NCBI GenBank assembly: GCA_963971535.1
Contig: OZ020593.1
Location: forward strand, 20,004,097-20,068,096
Source: Notolepis coatsorum
Lineage: Eukaryota; Chordata; Actinopteri; Aulopiformes; Paralepididae
Direction of reading: 5' to 3'
Length of the DNA stretch: 64,000 nucleotides
The translations under genes were made by a program, and so were the position numbers. The notes under the pieces were generated by a model. That model was not told the DNA's origin and did no database searches. It worked only from the letters and a program-made list of their open reading frames with translations. Shown one piece after another: positions 1 through 11,219 of this stretch (the first letter of the stretch is position 1; each line of letters begins with the position of its first letter).

Positions 1-1795
1 AGCCTCTAGGATGGAACCCAGGTAGGTAATTTCATCTTTCCTTGTGATAATATTGTCACCCACTGTAACCGAGAAGCCGTCGGTCTTGCTGAGTTTGTTA
101 TTTGAACCGAAGAGAATGGACTCTGTTTTGCCCATGTGTAATGATAGTTTGTTGTCGGCGAGCCATATGCAGATTTTGCCTAGTTCCGAGCTGAGGGCTT
201 TTTCAACCTGTAACTTGTTCTTGTCAGAGACCAGCAGGGCTGAGTCGTCCGCAAACAGGAACAAGTTGCAGTCACAAGCTGACGACATGTCATTTGCATA
301 AATTAGGAATAGTAGCGGTCCTAGTATGCTTCCTTGTGGAACACCACAGCTCACTGTGAGGGGGGGGGGATAGGGTACCGTTTACTTCCACCATCTGTTC
401 CCTCCCCTCCAGGTAGGATTGTATCCAGCTCACTGATGAACTATCAAAACCAATTGCTTTTAGCTTGTCAATCAGAATGGTGTGATTGATAGTGTCGAAG
501 GCCTTTTGTAGGTCCAGCATGACCATGCCGCAGTATTTGCCCGCGTCCACCTCTTGTTTGATGTGGTCGTTCAAGTAGAGAAGGCATGTGTCAGTGGAGT
601 GGGATGTTCTGAAGCCAGATTGGAATTCGTAGATTAGATTTTTTTCCGCGAGGTACTTTTCGATCTGTTCGTATACTATTTTTTCCATGACTTTCGAGAT
701 GGATGTAAGGATAGAAACAGGGCGGTAGTTACCCGGGTCTAATTTGCTGCCCTTTTTGTGCAGGGGTGTTACTCTCGCAATTTTGAAGTCCTTGGGGACG
801 TGTCCCTGTTTTATGGAGAGGTTTATTATGTGTGTGATGACTGGGGTGATGGCTGCTGCTGAGTCTCTGAGGAATTTGGAGGGGATGTTGTCATGGCCAG
901 TGGCCTTGTTTGGTTGGAGGGCGCTCAGTTTTTTGAGTACCTCATCTGTAGTTACTATTTCCAGTTTGAAGTCGTCTTTGTGGACGCCTAGGTTCTTGTA
1001 GTATGCTACTATGTGTTCTACCCCATACTGCCCTGAGTGGGAGGGTAGTTTGTTTACCAGTGTTGTGGCTATGTTTGTGAAGAACGTGTTTAAGTAATTG
1101 GCTACATCCAGTTTGTCTGTGATGAGCGTGTTGTCCGTCTTTATGTTTATGTTTGAGAACCTGGTTTTGAGTTTTTTACTGCAGCCTAGTTGATTGTTGA
1201 GTAATTTCCAAAGTTCACGTGGTTTATTTTTGTTTTCCTCGGTTTTGTCATTGATGAAATTTTTTTTAGCAGTTTTGATCATGGAGTTTACGTCATTTCT
1301 TAGTCTGTTTCTTTCTAGTTTGAGTTCAGTCACGTGGTCTTGGAGTTCACTGCTCGTGCTTTTGGTAAGCTTTGACTGACTTTTACGAAACTCAGAGCAT
1401 TTTTTGTCTCTGGCTTTCATAGCGGTCAGTATTTCAGTGTGCATCCATGGCTCAGCGCGATTTTTTACCCTGGTGGTTCTTAGGGGGGCCATGTTGTTTA
1501 GTATTGATGAAAATTTGGTTTTGAAGCCAAGCCAAGTTTCTTCAACCAGTGTACCATTGAGTTCATCTGACCAGTCCAGACTCTCCAGTTCAAGGTTAAA
1601 GGCCTCGCTAGAGTAGGTTTTGAGGTCTCTAGATGTGACTGTTTTGTGACAGCCAGCCTTTAGTTTTAGCTTTTTGCGGGTACAGAATATCATATAATGA
1701 TCACTTAACCCGCATGCTATAACCCCTTTATTGGAGATCTTGGACTTGTCAGAGGTCAGTATGACGTTGGTTCCGTTAGAGCATGATTGACTCAC
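1..1795 (-). mobile_element. Non-LTR retrotransposon (LINE) reverse transcriptase fragment, frameshifted
   Basis: Read on the minus strand, an open frame from 1795 to 290 encodes about 500 residues of the linker and reverse transcriptase of a jockey/CR1-type LINE. Visible motifs, in order, are PNKATGHDNIPSKFL, TPLHKKG, NYRPVSIL, QSGFR and the catalytic LDLQKAFDTINH block. The frame is lost at a run of ten G (about 361-370). Past it the RT resumes in another frame with GVPQGS (about 330-350) and the catalytic FADD box (about 244-255), and continues off the left edge of the window. The endonuclease domain would lie at higher coordinates but is absent; the frame starts abruptly beside a (GACT)n tract. 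The element is therefore truncated at both ends as seen here and carries at least one frameshift. The RT assignment is firm; the clade is less certain. Confidence 0.9.
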
Positions 1796-1923
1796 TGACT
1801 GACTGACTGACTGACTGACTGACTGACTGACTGACTGACTGACTGACTGACTGACTGACTGACTGACTGACTGACTGACTGACTGACTGACTGACTGACT
1901 GACTGACTGACTGACTGACTGAC
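1796..1923. repeat. (GACT)n microsatellite
   Basis: About 32 nearly perfect copies of a GACT tetranucleotide directly abut the truncated 5' side of the LINE fragment. The next 360 bases hold no recognisable feature other than a run of 22 C at 2140-2161. Confidence 0.97.
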
Positions 1924-2281
1924 GGAGTGCATTTTCATTATGTGAAGCCGCAGCTGAAAATGCATATTGTGTGGAGTAAAATATCTGTCGTGGTCAAATG
2001 TGTTTTAAGTGAGAGAGGGCATATGTAATGCATTACCAGAGGAAACTCTTTGAGTGCTCGGTTCTAACGCAGAGGCAGCCTTAAGGTTCAGAGGGCCCCG
2101 TTTCAAGATCAAATATATTATATTATATTAACAATACCACCCCCCCCCCCCCCCCCCCCCCATCCCCTCCTCCATGTACATTTACATGAGAATGTAAAGC
2201 GGGCCTTGGACATAAACTGAAACACGTCTCTCTGACGTGCAAATTCGCTCACTCTGACTTAATGTGTAACTGCTCTCAGGA

Positions 2282-2381
<100 letters not shown>

Positions 2382-2449
2382 CAAATGGGAAGAGCCTGTA
2401 TGCACACAAGAGACATTTCCTGCTTATTTTTCAACCCTAAAATATTACA

Positions 2450-2705
2450 GAATCAAATCAAATCAAATTTATTTGTAAGGCCAACACCATAAAGTACAAA
2501 CAATTTAAAATAAATGCAAAATAAATAAATGCAACACTCCCGGACATACCCCACGCGAAGGTAAGGAAAAACTCACTAAAACCTATAGCAATAGGAAAAA
2601 ATGCACCACAGGCAGTGTGGAGGAGAGAAACCTTAGAAGGGCCATTCAAGGGGGGATCTCCCTTCTTAGATGTCGCAATAAAACAGGCGGACAGTTGGTA
2701 GGCAT
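2450..2705. repeat. Dispersed teleost repeat fragment
   Basis: Starts with AATCAAATCAAATTTATTTG and contains a 'ggtaaggaaaaactcac' segment and a 'gagaaaccttagaagg' segment, a combination I recognise as a common interspersed repeat of fish genomes, probably a LINE/SINE 3' end. The family name cannot be assigned without a library search. From 2706 to 3580 I see no gene; two short near-copies of 'aaagattaaagatagagctg' occur at about 2765-2850. Confidence 0.5.
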
Positions 2706-3583
2706 GCACTCATTATGTGTAGTGAAACACAGATAAGTGCATGCGATACCAACTGAACATTTTGAAAGATTAAGATTAAAGATAGAGCTGATAGCGATAG
2801 CAAGCAACTGAACATTTTTGAAAGATTAAAGATAGAGCTGATAGCGGATCTATTTGAGGCGAAGAGGCGGCGCAGATAGGGTCACATCCTCCCGGTCTTC
2901 ATCATCACAGCACAATGATGCATTATACTCTACCTCACCCAGAATCACAATAGGAAGCCAATGCAAATATATAACGCTTTAGGCAAATTTGCACATAAGG
3001 CGGGAAGCTATAGCCACTGTGCCAAACTCCCCACGACGCAGCTCAACTATACTGGAGATTCACATGACTTGGTTTATGTCAGGAGCGAGGTTTCTCCTAC
3101 AAGGTGACAGTCTGTCAGTCAGTAAACATCTTTCTGTGTTGGTGACGTGCCTTCGCACGCGTTTCCCACCGCACATCAGTTATGCTGCTAATGAGTGGGG
3201 CCCGTACACTGTAATTCACTATCTATGGTTCCAATTGTGTGGAACGTTGTCCAACTCTCTGCGTAGGAGTGTGCTCTACACACACAGCTGCTTCCTCCAG
3301 TGCCCAGCTGCTTGATTATGGACTCTTCTCTCGCCCACAACCACATTCACCCTCCGTCCACTCTGCTGCTGAATGTGTTCCCACGTCTCTTCCGAACGCG
3401 TTCCCACGCCTCTGTAACGGAGGTCCGTGAGTAATATCCACAGTCACGATAAACACGTGTGTTGAGAAGCGACTGCGTGGCACAGTGTGGCAGTAAGCGG
3501 GCTGCGAGTTAGACTAGTCACTTCCTCATAACAGGGTTAAAAGACACATAGATACGGTACCCAGGAGTGAATTCACCTCTTAG

Positions 3584-3646
3584 TGCTGCGGTCTATATGT
3601 TGTCGTCCACGGCGTGGGAGACCCGGGTTCGACTCTCCTTCTCGGG
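3584..3646 (+). repeat. tRNA-like (SINE-type) module
   Basis: A box-A-like TTAGTGCTGCGG is followed about 45 bases later by a box-B-like GGGTTCGACTC. This is the spacing of an internal RNA polymerase III promoter. It resembles the 'type A' tRNA-like module of the elements at 44017-44092 and 51730-51830. It is not a convincing tRNA gene, because no intact acceptor stem is seen. Confidence 0.4.
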
Positions 3647-3702
3647 GCATCGACATTTAATACACAACGCAGAGGAGTCATAATATACGATCTGTCACAT
3701 CT

Positions 3703-5788
3703 CTTCTGAATGTGTTCCCACACTGCTTCTAAACATGTTCCCACACTGCTTCTAAACATGTTCCCACACTGCTTCTAAACATGTTCCCACACTGCTTCTA
3801 AACATGTTCCCACACTGCTTCTAAACATGTTCCCACACTGCTTCTGAACGTGTTCCCACACTGCTTCTAAACATGTTCCTTCCCACGCTGCTTCTAAACG
3901 TGTTCCCACTCTGCTTCTAAACATGTTCCTTCCCACACTGCTTCTAAACATGTTCCTTCCCACACTGCTTCTAAACATGTTCCCACACTGCTTCTAAACA
4001 TGTTCCCACGCTGCTTCTAAACATGTTCCCACACTGCTTCTAAACATGTTCCCACACTGCTTCTAAACATGTTCCCACACTGCTTCTAAACATGTTCCCA
4101 CTCTGCTTCTAAACATGTTCCCACTCTGCTTCTAAACATGTTCCCACACTGCTTCTAAACATGTTCCCACTCTGCTTCTAAACATGTTCCCACACTGCTT
4201 CTAAACATGTTCCCACTCTGCTTCTGAACATGTTCCCACTCTGCTTCTAAACATGTTCCCACTCTGCTTCTAAACATGTTCCCACGCTGCTTCTAAACAT
4301 GTTCCCACTCTGCTTCTAAACATGTTCCCACACTGCTTCTAAACATGTTCCCACACTGCTTCTAAACATGTTCCCACACTGCTTCTAAACATGTTCCCAC
4401 GCTGCTTCTAAACATGTTCCCACACTGCTTCTAAACATGTTCCCACACTGCTTCTAAACATGTTCCCACACTGCTTCTAAACATGTTCCCACACTGCTTC
4501 TAAACATGTTCCCACGCTGCTTCTAAACATGTTCCCACACTGCTTCTAAACATGTTCCCACGCTGCTTCTAAACATGTTCCCACACGGCTTCTAAACGTG
4601 TTCCCACTCTGCTTCTAAACATGTTCCCACACTGCTTCTAAACATGTTCCCACACTGCTTCTAAACATGTTCCCACACTGCTTCTAAACATGTTCCCACA
4701 CTGCTTCTAAACATGTTCCCACTCTGCTTCTAAACATGTTCCCACACTGCTTCTAAACATGTTCCCACTCTGCTTCTAAACATGTTCCCACACTGCTTCT
4801 AAACATGTTCCCACTCTGCTTCTAAACATGTTCCCACACGGCTTCTAAACATGTTCCCACTCTGCTTCTAAACGTGTTCCCACACTGTTTCTAAACATGT
4901 TCCCACACTGCTTCTAAACGTGTTCCCACACGGCTTCTAAACATGTTCCCACACGGCTTCTAAACATGTTCCCACTCTGCTTCTAAACGTGTTCCCACTC
5001 TGCTTCTAAACATGTTCCCACACTGCTTCTAAACATGTTCCCACACTGCTTCTAAACGTGTTCCCACACTGCTTCTAAACATGTTCCCACTCTGCTTCTA
5101 AACATGTTCCCACTCTGCTTCTAAACATGTTCCCACGCTGCTTCTAAACATGTTCCCACTCTGCTTCTAAACATGTTCCCACACTGCTTCTAAACATGTT
5201 CCCACACTGCTTCTAAACGTGTTCCCACACTGCTTCTAAACATGTTCCCACGCTGCTTCTAAACATGTTCCCACACTGCTTCTAAACATGTTCCCACACT
5301 GCTTCTAAACATGTTCCCACTCTGCTTCTAAACATGTTCCCACTCTGCTTCTAAACATGTTCCCACACTGCTTCTAAACATGTTCCCACACTGCTTCTAA
5401 ACGTGTTCCCACTCTGCTTCTAAACATGTTCCCACACTGCTTCTAAACATGTTCCCACACTGCTTCTAAACATGTTCCCACACTGCTTCTAAACATGTTC
5501 CCACACTGCTTCTAAACATGTTCCCACTCTGCTTCTAAACATGTTCCCACACTGCTTCTAAACATGTTCCCACACTGCTTCTAAACATGTTCCCACACTG
5601 CTTCTAAACATGTTCCCACTCTGCTTCTAAACGTGTTCCCACTCTGCTTCTAAACGTGTTCCCACTCTGCTTCTAAACATGTTCCCACACTGCTTCTAAA
5701 CATGTTCCCACGCTGCTTCTAAACATGTTCCCACACTGCTTCTAAACATGTTCCCACTGCTTCTAAACATGTTCCCACACTGCTTCTG
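3703..5788. repeat. 23-bp minisatellite, about 90 copies
   Basis: Head-to-tail array of a 23-base unit built of AAACATGTTC followed by a 13-base CCACACTGCTTCT segment. Units vary mainly at two places, ACACT/ACTCT/ACGCT and CATG/CGTG, and there are a few insertions such as the extra CCTT at about 3880-3960. Each canonical unit contains one perfect RRRCWWGYYY decamer. Confidence 0.98.
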
Positions 5789-5799
5789 AGGACACGCGT

Positions 5800-5978
5800 T
5801 AGTGCTGTCAATAGATACATTTTATTTTACTAATTCATCTCACAATTTTCTGTAATTAAAATCTAGATTAATCTAGATTAAAAATCGCATTTTCTACTTA
5901 AAACCGAAATCTAGATTTTTTTAATGCTTTTAAATAATTAAAATGAATCTCCAAAGTTAAAGAATTTTGACAGCCCTA
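5800..5978. mobile_element. hAT-like MITE, TAGTGCTGTCAA family, short copy
   Basis: Begins TAGTGCTGTCAATAG and ends TTTTGACAGCCCTA, giving imperfect terminal inverted repeats around an A/T-rich interior with TAATCTAGATTAA motifs. It has no coding capacity. The interior matches the longer copy at 6802-7195. Flanking 8-mers do not match, and the left end adjoins the 23-bp array. Confidence 0.75.
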
Positions 5979-6040
5979 GTTATTATTATTATAGTTTTGA
6001 ACATTGTGTAATTTGGTAACCTTTGAATTTCATTTCCTTG

Positions 6041-6461
6041 TGTTACGTTCTGGACACCGACTGAGGTCGGTGACCATCCACATTCCTGGCATATGTCACT
6101 GGGCTTGTCACCTGTCCTTTCCCTGTCAATTAGTGCTGTCACTTAGGGGAGGTTCCTGATTGGCTGTCACGGGGGTGTGTGTGGAATGTTGGTATTTGGT
6201 GTCTATGTAACTTACCTGTCTTCTGCTTGTTCATTGTCAGGTCTTCACTAATTGCGTTCGGGGAAAACACGGACGGTTCAACTCTGGACCTCCAATAAGC
6301 TCCTATTTACCTTATTTCCTGCCTGTGCTATTTAGCATTTATCTCTCTTAGAAATTACTCTTGTGTTCTTACTATTAAAGTCGAACCTGTTCAAGAGTAA
6401 ACACTCTCCGTCTCTGTGATTGCCTTCACCCATTGGAACTCACCTACCTCCATTCCTGACA
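6041..6461. mobile_element. Solo LTR of an LTR retrotransposon, with 5-bp target duplication
   Basis: A 421-base block begins TGTTACG and ends CCTGACA, so it has canonical TG...CA termini. It is flanked on both sides by the identical pentamer CCTTG (6036-6040 and 6462-6466). An ATTAAA polyadenylation-type hexamer lies at about 6374. No internal gag-pol sequence is adjacent, so this is a solo LTR left by LTR-LTR recombination. The retroelement clade (Gypsy or ERV) cannot be set from the LTR alone. Confidence 0.8.
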
Positions 6462-6539
6462 CCTTGAGGACTTATAGTTTGCCAAATGTGTGTTTGTTTC
6501 CGTGTTCTTAGACCCCATGACGTGTCACTGCTCACCTGG

Positions 6540-7395
6540 AAACTAAGTCCGGGCATGAGATGTAAAGTTGGGTCTGGACGCTCTTCATACAGCAGCCTCA
6601 CCGCTGCACCACGGTGGTAAACGCCATGGAACAAGAACATTACTGTTACAAAGGGAGCTTCTATCCCCAGGCCAGCAGGCTGCTCAATGTGGACTCAATG
6701 TAACACAACTCATCCGTTCGACTACATCCACACCACATCCACATGCACACACTCACTTTAAACACTTTAAACACTTTTTAAACATGACACCTCTTTTTTA
6801 CTAGTGCTGTCAATAGACCAAAAAAAATTAACTAATTAATCTCACAATTTTCTGTAATTAATCTAGATTAAAAATAGCATTTTTCTACATAAAACCGAAG
6901 CTTGTAACAGATATTTACTTGAGTAAAATCATGGAATTAATGTAAAATCAACACAAAGAAAGTATATTTAGATTCAAAGACTATTTTAATAGCTTTCTTT
7001 GAATACAGTTTCTCTCCTGTGAAATACAAATGTTCAACAAAACCATCAACATTGACTCAGCTAGACCTCTTTCTTATATCCGCGGCGCTAAGATTGAAGA
7101 TTTTTCACTCCATAGATTAATCTAGATTAATTTATTTTAATGCTTTAATAAATTTAAATTAATCTCCAGTTAAAGCATTCATTTTGACAGCCCTAATTTT
7201 TACACATTTGCACTACCTCTTCTACCTCATTTTTGCACATTTTTGTTTTGTATAATTGTATATTTTGTATAGTGTTTGGTCTTTTACTCCTTTACTCTTT
7301 ACTGTATAAAGCCCAATCTCAGGAGGCTCATATATACAGAACCAAGAATTTCACTATAATGTACATGTACCTTATATGTGACAAATTAAACAAAA
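6540..7395 (+). mobile_element. LINE 3' end interrupted by a MITE
   Basis: The segment 6560-6715 reads, in one frame, like the C-terminal end of a LINE reverse transcriptase, with a 'YKGSFYPQASRLLN' type ending. It is followed by a cytosine/AC-rich 3' region. The sequence resumes at 7196 with 'tgcactacctcttctacc' and a tail of the 'tgtgacaaattaaa' type. A similar tail is at 31140-31425. The interruption is the MITE at 6802-7195. Confidence 0.6.
6802..7195. mobile_element. hAT-like MITE, TAGTGCTGTCAA family, long copy
   Basis: 394 bases with ends TAGTGCTGTCAATAG and TTTTGACAGCCCTA, inserted in a LINE tail. Flanking octamers are TTTTTTAC (6794-6801) and ATTTTTAC (7196-7203), matching at 7 of 8 positions as expected for an aged hAT target duplication. 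It has no open reading frame. Confidence 0.8.
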
Positions 7396-7674
7396 CTTGA
7401 TAACAGATGGTTGTGATGGGATAAATGAACCAAGGGAAGAATAAACCAATGGCAACAGCAAACGAAATGAAATAAAGTGATGTATTGTGCACGTAATATT
7501 GATGGTGTATACAGTAACATAATGACAAAATACACAACTAACAAGGACAGGGGATCAAAAGAAGCCCCTGTCTTCACACCCAGAAATGAACTTGCTCACC
7601 CTGGTCTGTGGCCTGGAAACATGGTGGTGGGTGTTGAAGATTACTTTATTGTCAATGTACATAAGGCATATCCC

Positions 7675-7860
7675 TCCTAGTCACACATACACAGAATCCT
7701 CATATCCCTCCTAGTTACACATACACACAGTCCTCATAACCATCCTAGTCATATATACACAGTCTTCATATCCCTCCTAGTTACACATACACACAGTCCT
7801 CATATCCCTCCTAGTTACACATACACAGATTTCTAATCCTCCTAGTTACCCATACGCACA
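7675..7860. repeat. Short minisatellite, about 5-6 copies
   Basis: Degenerate copies of 'catatccctcctagttaca' followed by 'catacacacagtcct', about 35-40 bases each. Confidence 0.8.
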
Positions 7861-7924
7861 GTCATTTCTCCCAGGCCAACAGAACATTGAACACTGAACT
7901 CTCCACACACAAGTACACATGAGC

Positions 7925-8045
<121 letters not shown>

Positions 8046-8211
8046 ACACACATGCTGCATTCGCTCACACACAAACAGTCACTTTAAACAAAATGGAAAG
8101 GACACTTTAAAGGAACGAGGAAAATAAAGGTCACTTTAAGGAAAGAACTGATGTGGTTCTTGTATAGTATAGTTTAGAAATAGCAAGTATAGCATAAGGA
8201 TATAGAGTAAA

Positions 8212-8508
8212 AACGAAAGGTTATTTCATAACCTAGTTATATGAATACTGGCTGAGCGTCTCGCTCTGCCATATTGAGATAACCTCTTATCTCCACGCAC
8301 CTAGCGTGCACGCGAAACAAACAAATGCACCCACTTGCACGTGACCAAGCCACTCCCATGCGTCTCCCTATATGACGCCGGAAATGGTCACGCTCACCCT
8401 TCCCAGTTCGATTTCCATAAGTGGAAAACATCCAAGGGACCTCAGGGCGCTAAGAGTGAGACGCTCAGCCAGTATTCATATAACTAGGTTATGAAATAAC
8501 CTTTCGTT
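8212..8508. repeat. 51-base perfect inverted repeat at the DIRS terminus
   Basis: Bases 8212-8262 (starting AACGAAAGGTTATTTCATAA) are the exact reverse complement of 8458-8508, with a loop of about 195 bases. A further partial direct copy of 'gtctcgctctgccatattga' follows at 8530-8555. Inverted terminal and internal complementary repeats are the hallmark of DIRS ends, used to build a circular intermediate. Confidence 0.85.
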
Positions 8509-8789
8509 ATATCTCATTACTGGCTATCGTGTCTCGCTCTGCCATATTGAGATAAGGGGCAGAGCGGACGCGTGGCCCGACAAGTGCACCCCCTGAGGGC
8601 CCGTAAGCCCCAGCCAGGGAGGAGGGGAGTCCCGTCCACCCGCCCGTCCTAACGAAGGGGGGGAGGCAGTCAACTCCACCAAAGTGCAAAAAAAGGGGGA
8701 ACCAGGCACCCCTGAACGCACAGCACAGGCGGGACCACGTGTGACACAGCACCCCGCGGTCCACACCCACACACCCCTGCTAGCCCACC

Positions 8790-9618
8790 TGATGGCGGGA
8801 CGCAGGAGAGGTCCCAGACCTCAGAACCGCCTGGGAGACAGAACCCCCAGTCATGTCCATGAGGTAAAACCTAACGAAAGGACCCGGGGAGGACCAGGAG
8901 GCCGCAGCACAGATGTCCTCCACGAGGTCCCCCTTAACAGGGCAGCAGAGGCCGCCACACCACGAGTGGAGTGCGCCCTGACGCCCCCGGGGGGGACCTG
9001 TCCAGCCAACGTGTAGCAAAGGGCAATGCCCTCGCACAACCAATGCGACAGGCGCTGCTTGGATAGCGCCTTACCCGTGCAAGGGCCACCGTAACAAACA
9101 AACAGTTGATCGGAAGCCCTGAGATCCTGCGTGCGACTAAGGTAAACCCTCAGTGCACGAACAGGACACGACAGGTGAAGGCTCGCCTCCAACCCACTAG
9201 CATGAGGAGGCGGATGAAACGCCTGAACCACAATATCCCTAGAGCGAAAAGAGCTCCGGATATTCTTTGGCACGAAGACTGGATTAGGCCTCAGAGTCGC
9301 ACCGCTATCGGCCCGAATAGACAGGCACTCAGGCCGCACCGAGAGAGCACACAGCTCACCCACGCGCTTAGCGGAGGTGATGGCCAAAAGGAAGGTGGTC
9401 TTAAAGGACAGCCGATCCAATGGCGCCTACTCAAGAGGCTCAAACGGGGCCTCCGACAACCGGCCCAGGACCAGTTGGAGGTCCCAACTCGGAGACAGAG
9501 AATGTTCCACAGGCTTGAGACGCCGAGCGGCAAGCAGGAAACGTTTCACGAGAGGGTGGCTGAACATCGTACCGCCCTCAAAACCCACGTGACAAGAGGA
9601 TATAGGCCGACAGCCCAT
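8790..9618 (-). pseudogene. DIRS tyrosine recombinase, broken
   Basis: The minus-strand frame from 9618 reads FSHPLVKRFLLAARRLKP, then reaches an in-frame TAG at 9427-9429. It continues in the same frame as LDRLSFKTTFLLAITSAKRVG and on to 8851. Catalytic residues expected of tyrosine recombinases are visible: the first Arg in SAKRVGEL and the H-x-x-R in AHSTRGV. After a frameshift near 8925 there is a Trp in ASWSSP and the Tyr nucleophile in FVRFYLMD. One stop and one frameshift make it non-functional. Family assignment is firm; activity is ruled out for this copy. Confidence 0.85.
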
Positions 9619-9757
9619 TCAGGATAGACTGGAGGAAGGAAAGAACAGAGTCCAGGGGGCAGGACACTGGGTCCAGGCCCCAACCTCACACCACTTTCAA
9701 AAAATACGCCACTCACCTGCATAAACCGCGGTAGGGTTAAGACACATCCCCCCAGAC

Positions 9758-10155
9758 TCACCCTTTCAGCAGCCAAACCATCAACAGCTGCCCCAGAACA
9801 GGGGGCAGATACAGCGTTCCGTGTGCCTGAGAGACGGCCCGCGGCGACCATGGAACAGGCCACGGCGGGGCTACCAAGAGCTGGATCAGGACCGGGAACC
9901 ACACAGCCGTGCCCCGGTCCGGCGCGATCAGGATCAAAGTCCTGCACTCCCGACGTACCCGCTCCAACAGCTGAGCTATCAGGTGTATGGGGGGGAACGC
10001 GTACAGAATCCCGGGCGGCCACGGATACATCGAGAAGGCATCCACCCCCAGGGGGGGGTTGTCCTTCCGACTGACCGAGAACCACAAGGGGCACTGGTGG
10101 GACTGTCTGCTCGCAAACAGGTCCACCGTGGCCTCCCCGAATCGGTCCCAGACAT
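9758..10155 (-). pseudogene. DIRS RNase H C-terminal region, fragment
   Basis: The minus-strand frame reads WDRFGEATVDLFASRQSHQC, CPLWFSV, PPLGVDAF, YAFPPIHLI and LLERVRRECRTLILIAP. This string of motifs is typical of the region after RNase H in DIRS polyproteins. It ends at a stop at 9758, before the recombinase segment. The 5' edge of homology at about 10155 is where the element is truncated. Confidence 0.8.
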
Positions 10156-10459
10156 TTATGCATAATAATCATCTGTTCTGTGTGCAATCAAGGGAACATG
10201 TATGCGCGTGCGCGGGAGCGCGCGTGCACGTGGCGTTTGGGCATTTCCCATATTACGACTGCACCACTGGCCATAAGGTAGAGTACCTGGGTGGCTCCGC
10301 CTAGAGCGCCCTCCAGTGGGAACAGATATATATGCAACTAGACAGTCACTGGTGGAAACAATTATATATATATATGCAGGTAAACATTTACTAGAGTGAA
10401 CAGCCATATGTACAGTTAGACAGTTACTAACAATCCTACACAGAGCCTCTGATCTCAAC
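10156..10459. other. Unannotated spacer
   Basis: A short alternating CG/TG stretch (about 10203-10228) and (AT)n at about 10362-10374 are present. I see no gene here. Confidence 0.6.
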
Positions 10460-10672
10460 ACACCTGATTAGCACTATTACTTAATAGTACTACTTTATAT
10501 ATTTTATACACCCATGAATCACCTGTAGCCTATGTATACATTGTATATTACTATTGCACTTTACTGTTACATTTGCACTCTGGTCTGGTTGGATGCCAAA
10601 CTTCCTTTCGTTGTACACTACTTGTCTACTTGTGCTGTATGATGACATACATGCGAATCTAATCTAATGAGC
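10460..10672 (-). repeat. Family X dispersed repeat, minus-strand copy
   Basis: The reverse complement contains the family X landmarks 'cagcacaagtag', 'caacgaaaggaag', 'ggcatccaacca', 'aacagtaaagtgcaatagta' and 'gtgctaatcagg'. It ends with the AGATTAGATT edge at 10655-10665. Confidence 0.8.
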
Positions 10673-10739
10673 CTGAAAGATTAATTGTACATGTATTTGT
10701 GGGTAGACTAGTTTGTTTGTCGGTTTCAACTGCAAGTCA

Positions 10740-10900
10740 TGCAGCACATTCTCAGAGACCCGAAAGGAGCGCGCATCACGGAGGAGCGTGCGCGGCGTCG
10801 CGCTGAGGGCTGTAGAGAGAGCGGACAAGAGGCGCAACGCGGTCCGCCGCAAACAACACGCAGCTTTTTTTTTTTTACTTCGGCAGCATCAGCGGTTAAG
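10740..10900 (+). promoter_or_regulatory. CpG-rich candidate promoter / non-coding first exon of fam169a
   Basis: The stretch 10760-10860 is dense in CpG (for example GCGTGCGCGGCGTCGCGC), unlike almost everything around it. It is followed by a pyrimidine-rich run and ends GCGGTTAAG|GTGAGTC, a near-consensus splice donor with GT at 10901. It lies about 16.5 kb upstream of the exon holding the ATG, whose own acceptor implies an upstream exon. It could instead be part of an unrelated repeat. No transcript evidence is available here. Confidence 0.35.
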
Positions 10901-11219
10901 GTGAGTCATCAATCTCTCCATGTAAGAATAAGATATCTGCTCTTGTGCGTTTCTTTCCCAGCACTCTTTTGTTGTGCTCGTCAGTCGGAAAGGCATTGCA
11001 TAATTTATTGTGTATGATAATATAAAAGCTGGTAGCAGGATTAGCACGCAGCTACTGAAGACAGTAACAGGCTCACAGACGCTGTTTGTAGTTGGGTCGC
11101 CGCTGCTGCATGTCAGTACAGTACAGTAGCTCTCTCTCACCAGGAGGACCCATCGCGGCCTGGTGGTGTAGCAGCAGCAGGCTATGCCGGCAGGATATTA
11201 TGCTCCTGAACAGTGGGCA

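Larger units (their letters stand above)
8212..10155 (-). mobile_element. DIRS-type tyrosine-recombinase retrotransposon, 5'-truncated and decayed
   Basis: On the minus strand the block carries, in order, the end of the RNase H region (10155-9758), the N-terminal part of the YR (about 9618-9427), the YR catalytic domain (9420 to about 8790), and terminal sequences with a 51-base inverted repeat (8458-8508 against 8212-8262). This order matches the 3' half of fish DIRS1-like elements, which integrate through a tyrosine recombinase. The reverse transcriptase, expected at higher coordinates, is missing, and the homology stops at about 10155. Frameshifts and a stop show it is dead. Confidence 0.85.

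Noticed and set aside
3703-5788. CRISPR-like regular repeats
   Set aside because: There are no unique spacers; unit and 'spacer' are both repeated, and the setting is a vertebrate genome.
9106-9627. Plus-strand frame of 173 codons
   Set aside because: Antisense shadow of the DIRS recombinase, whose catalytic motifs are on the minus strand.
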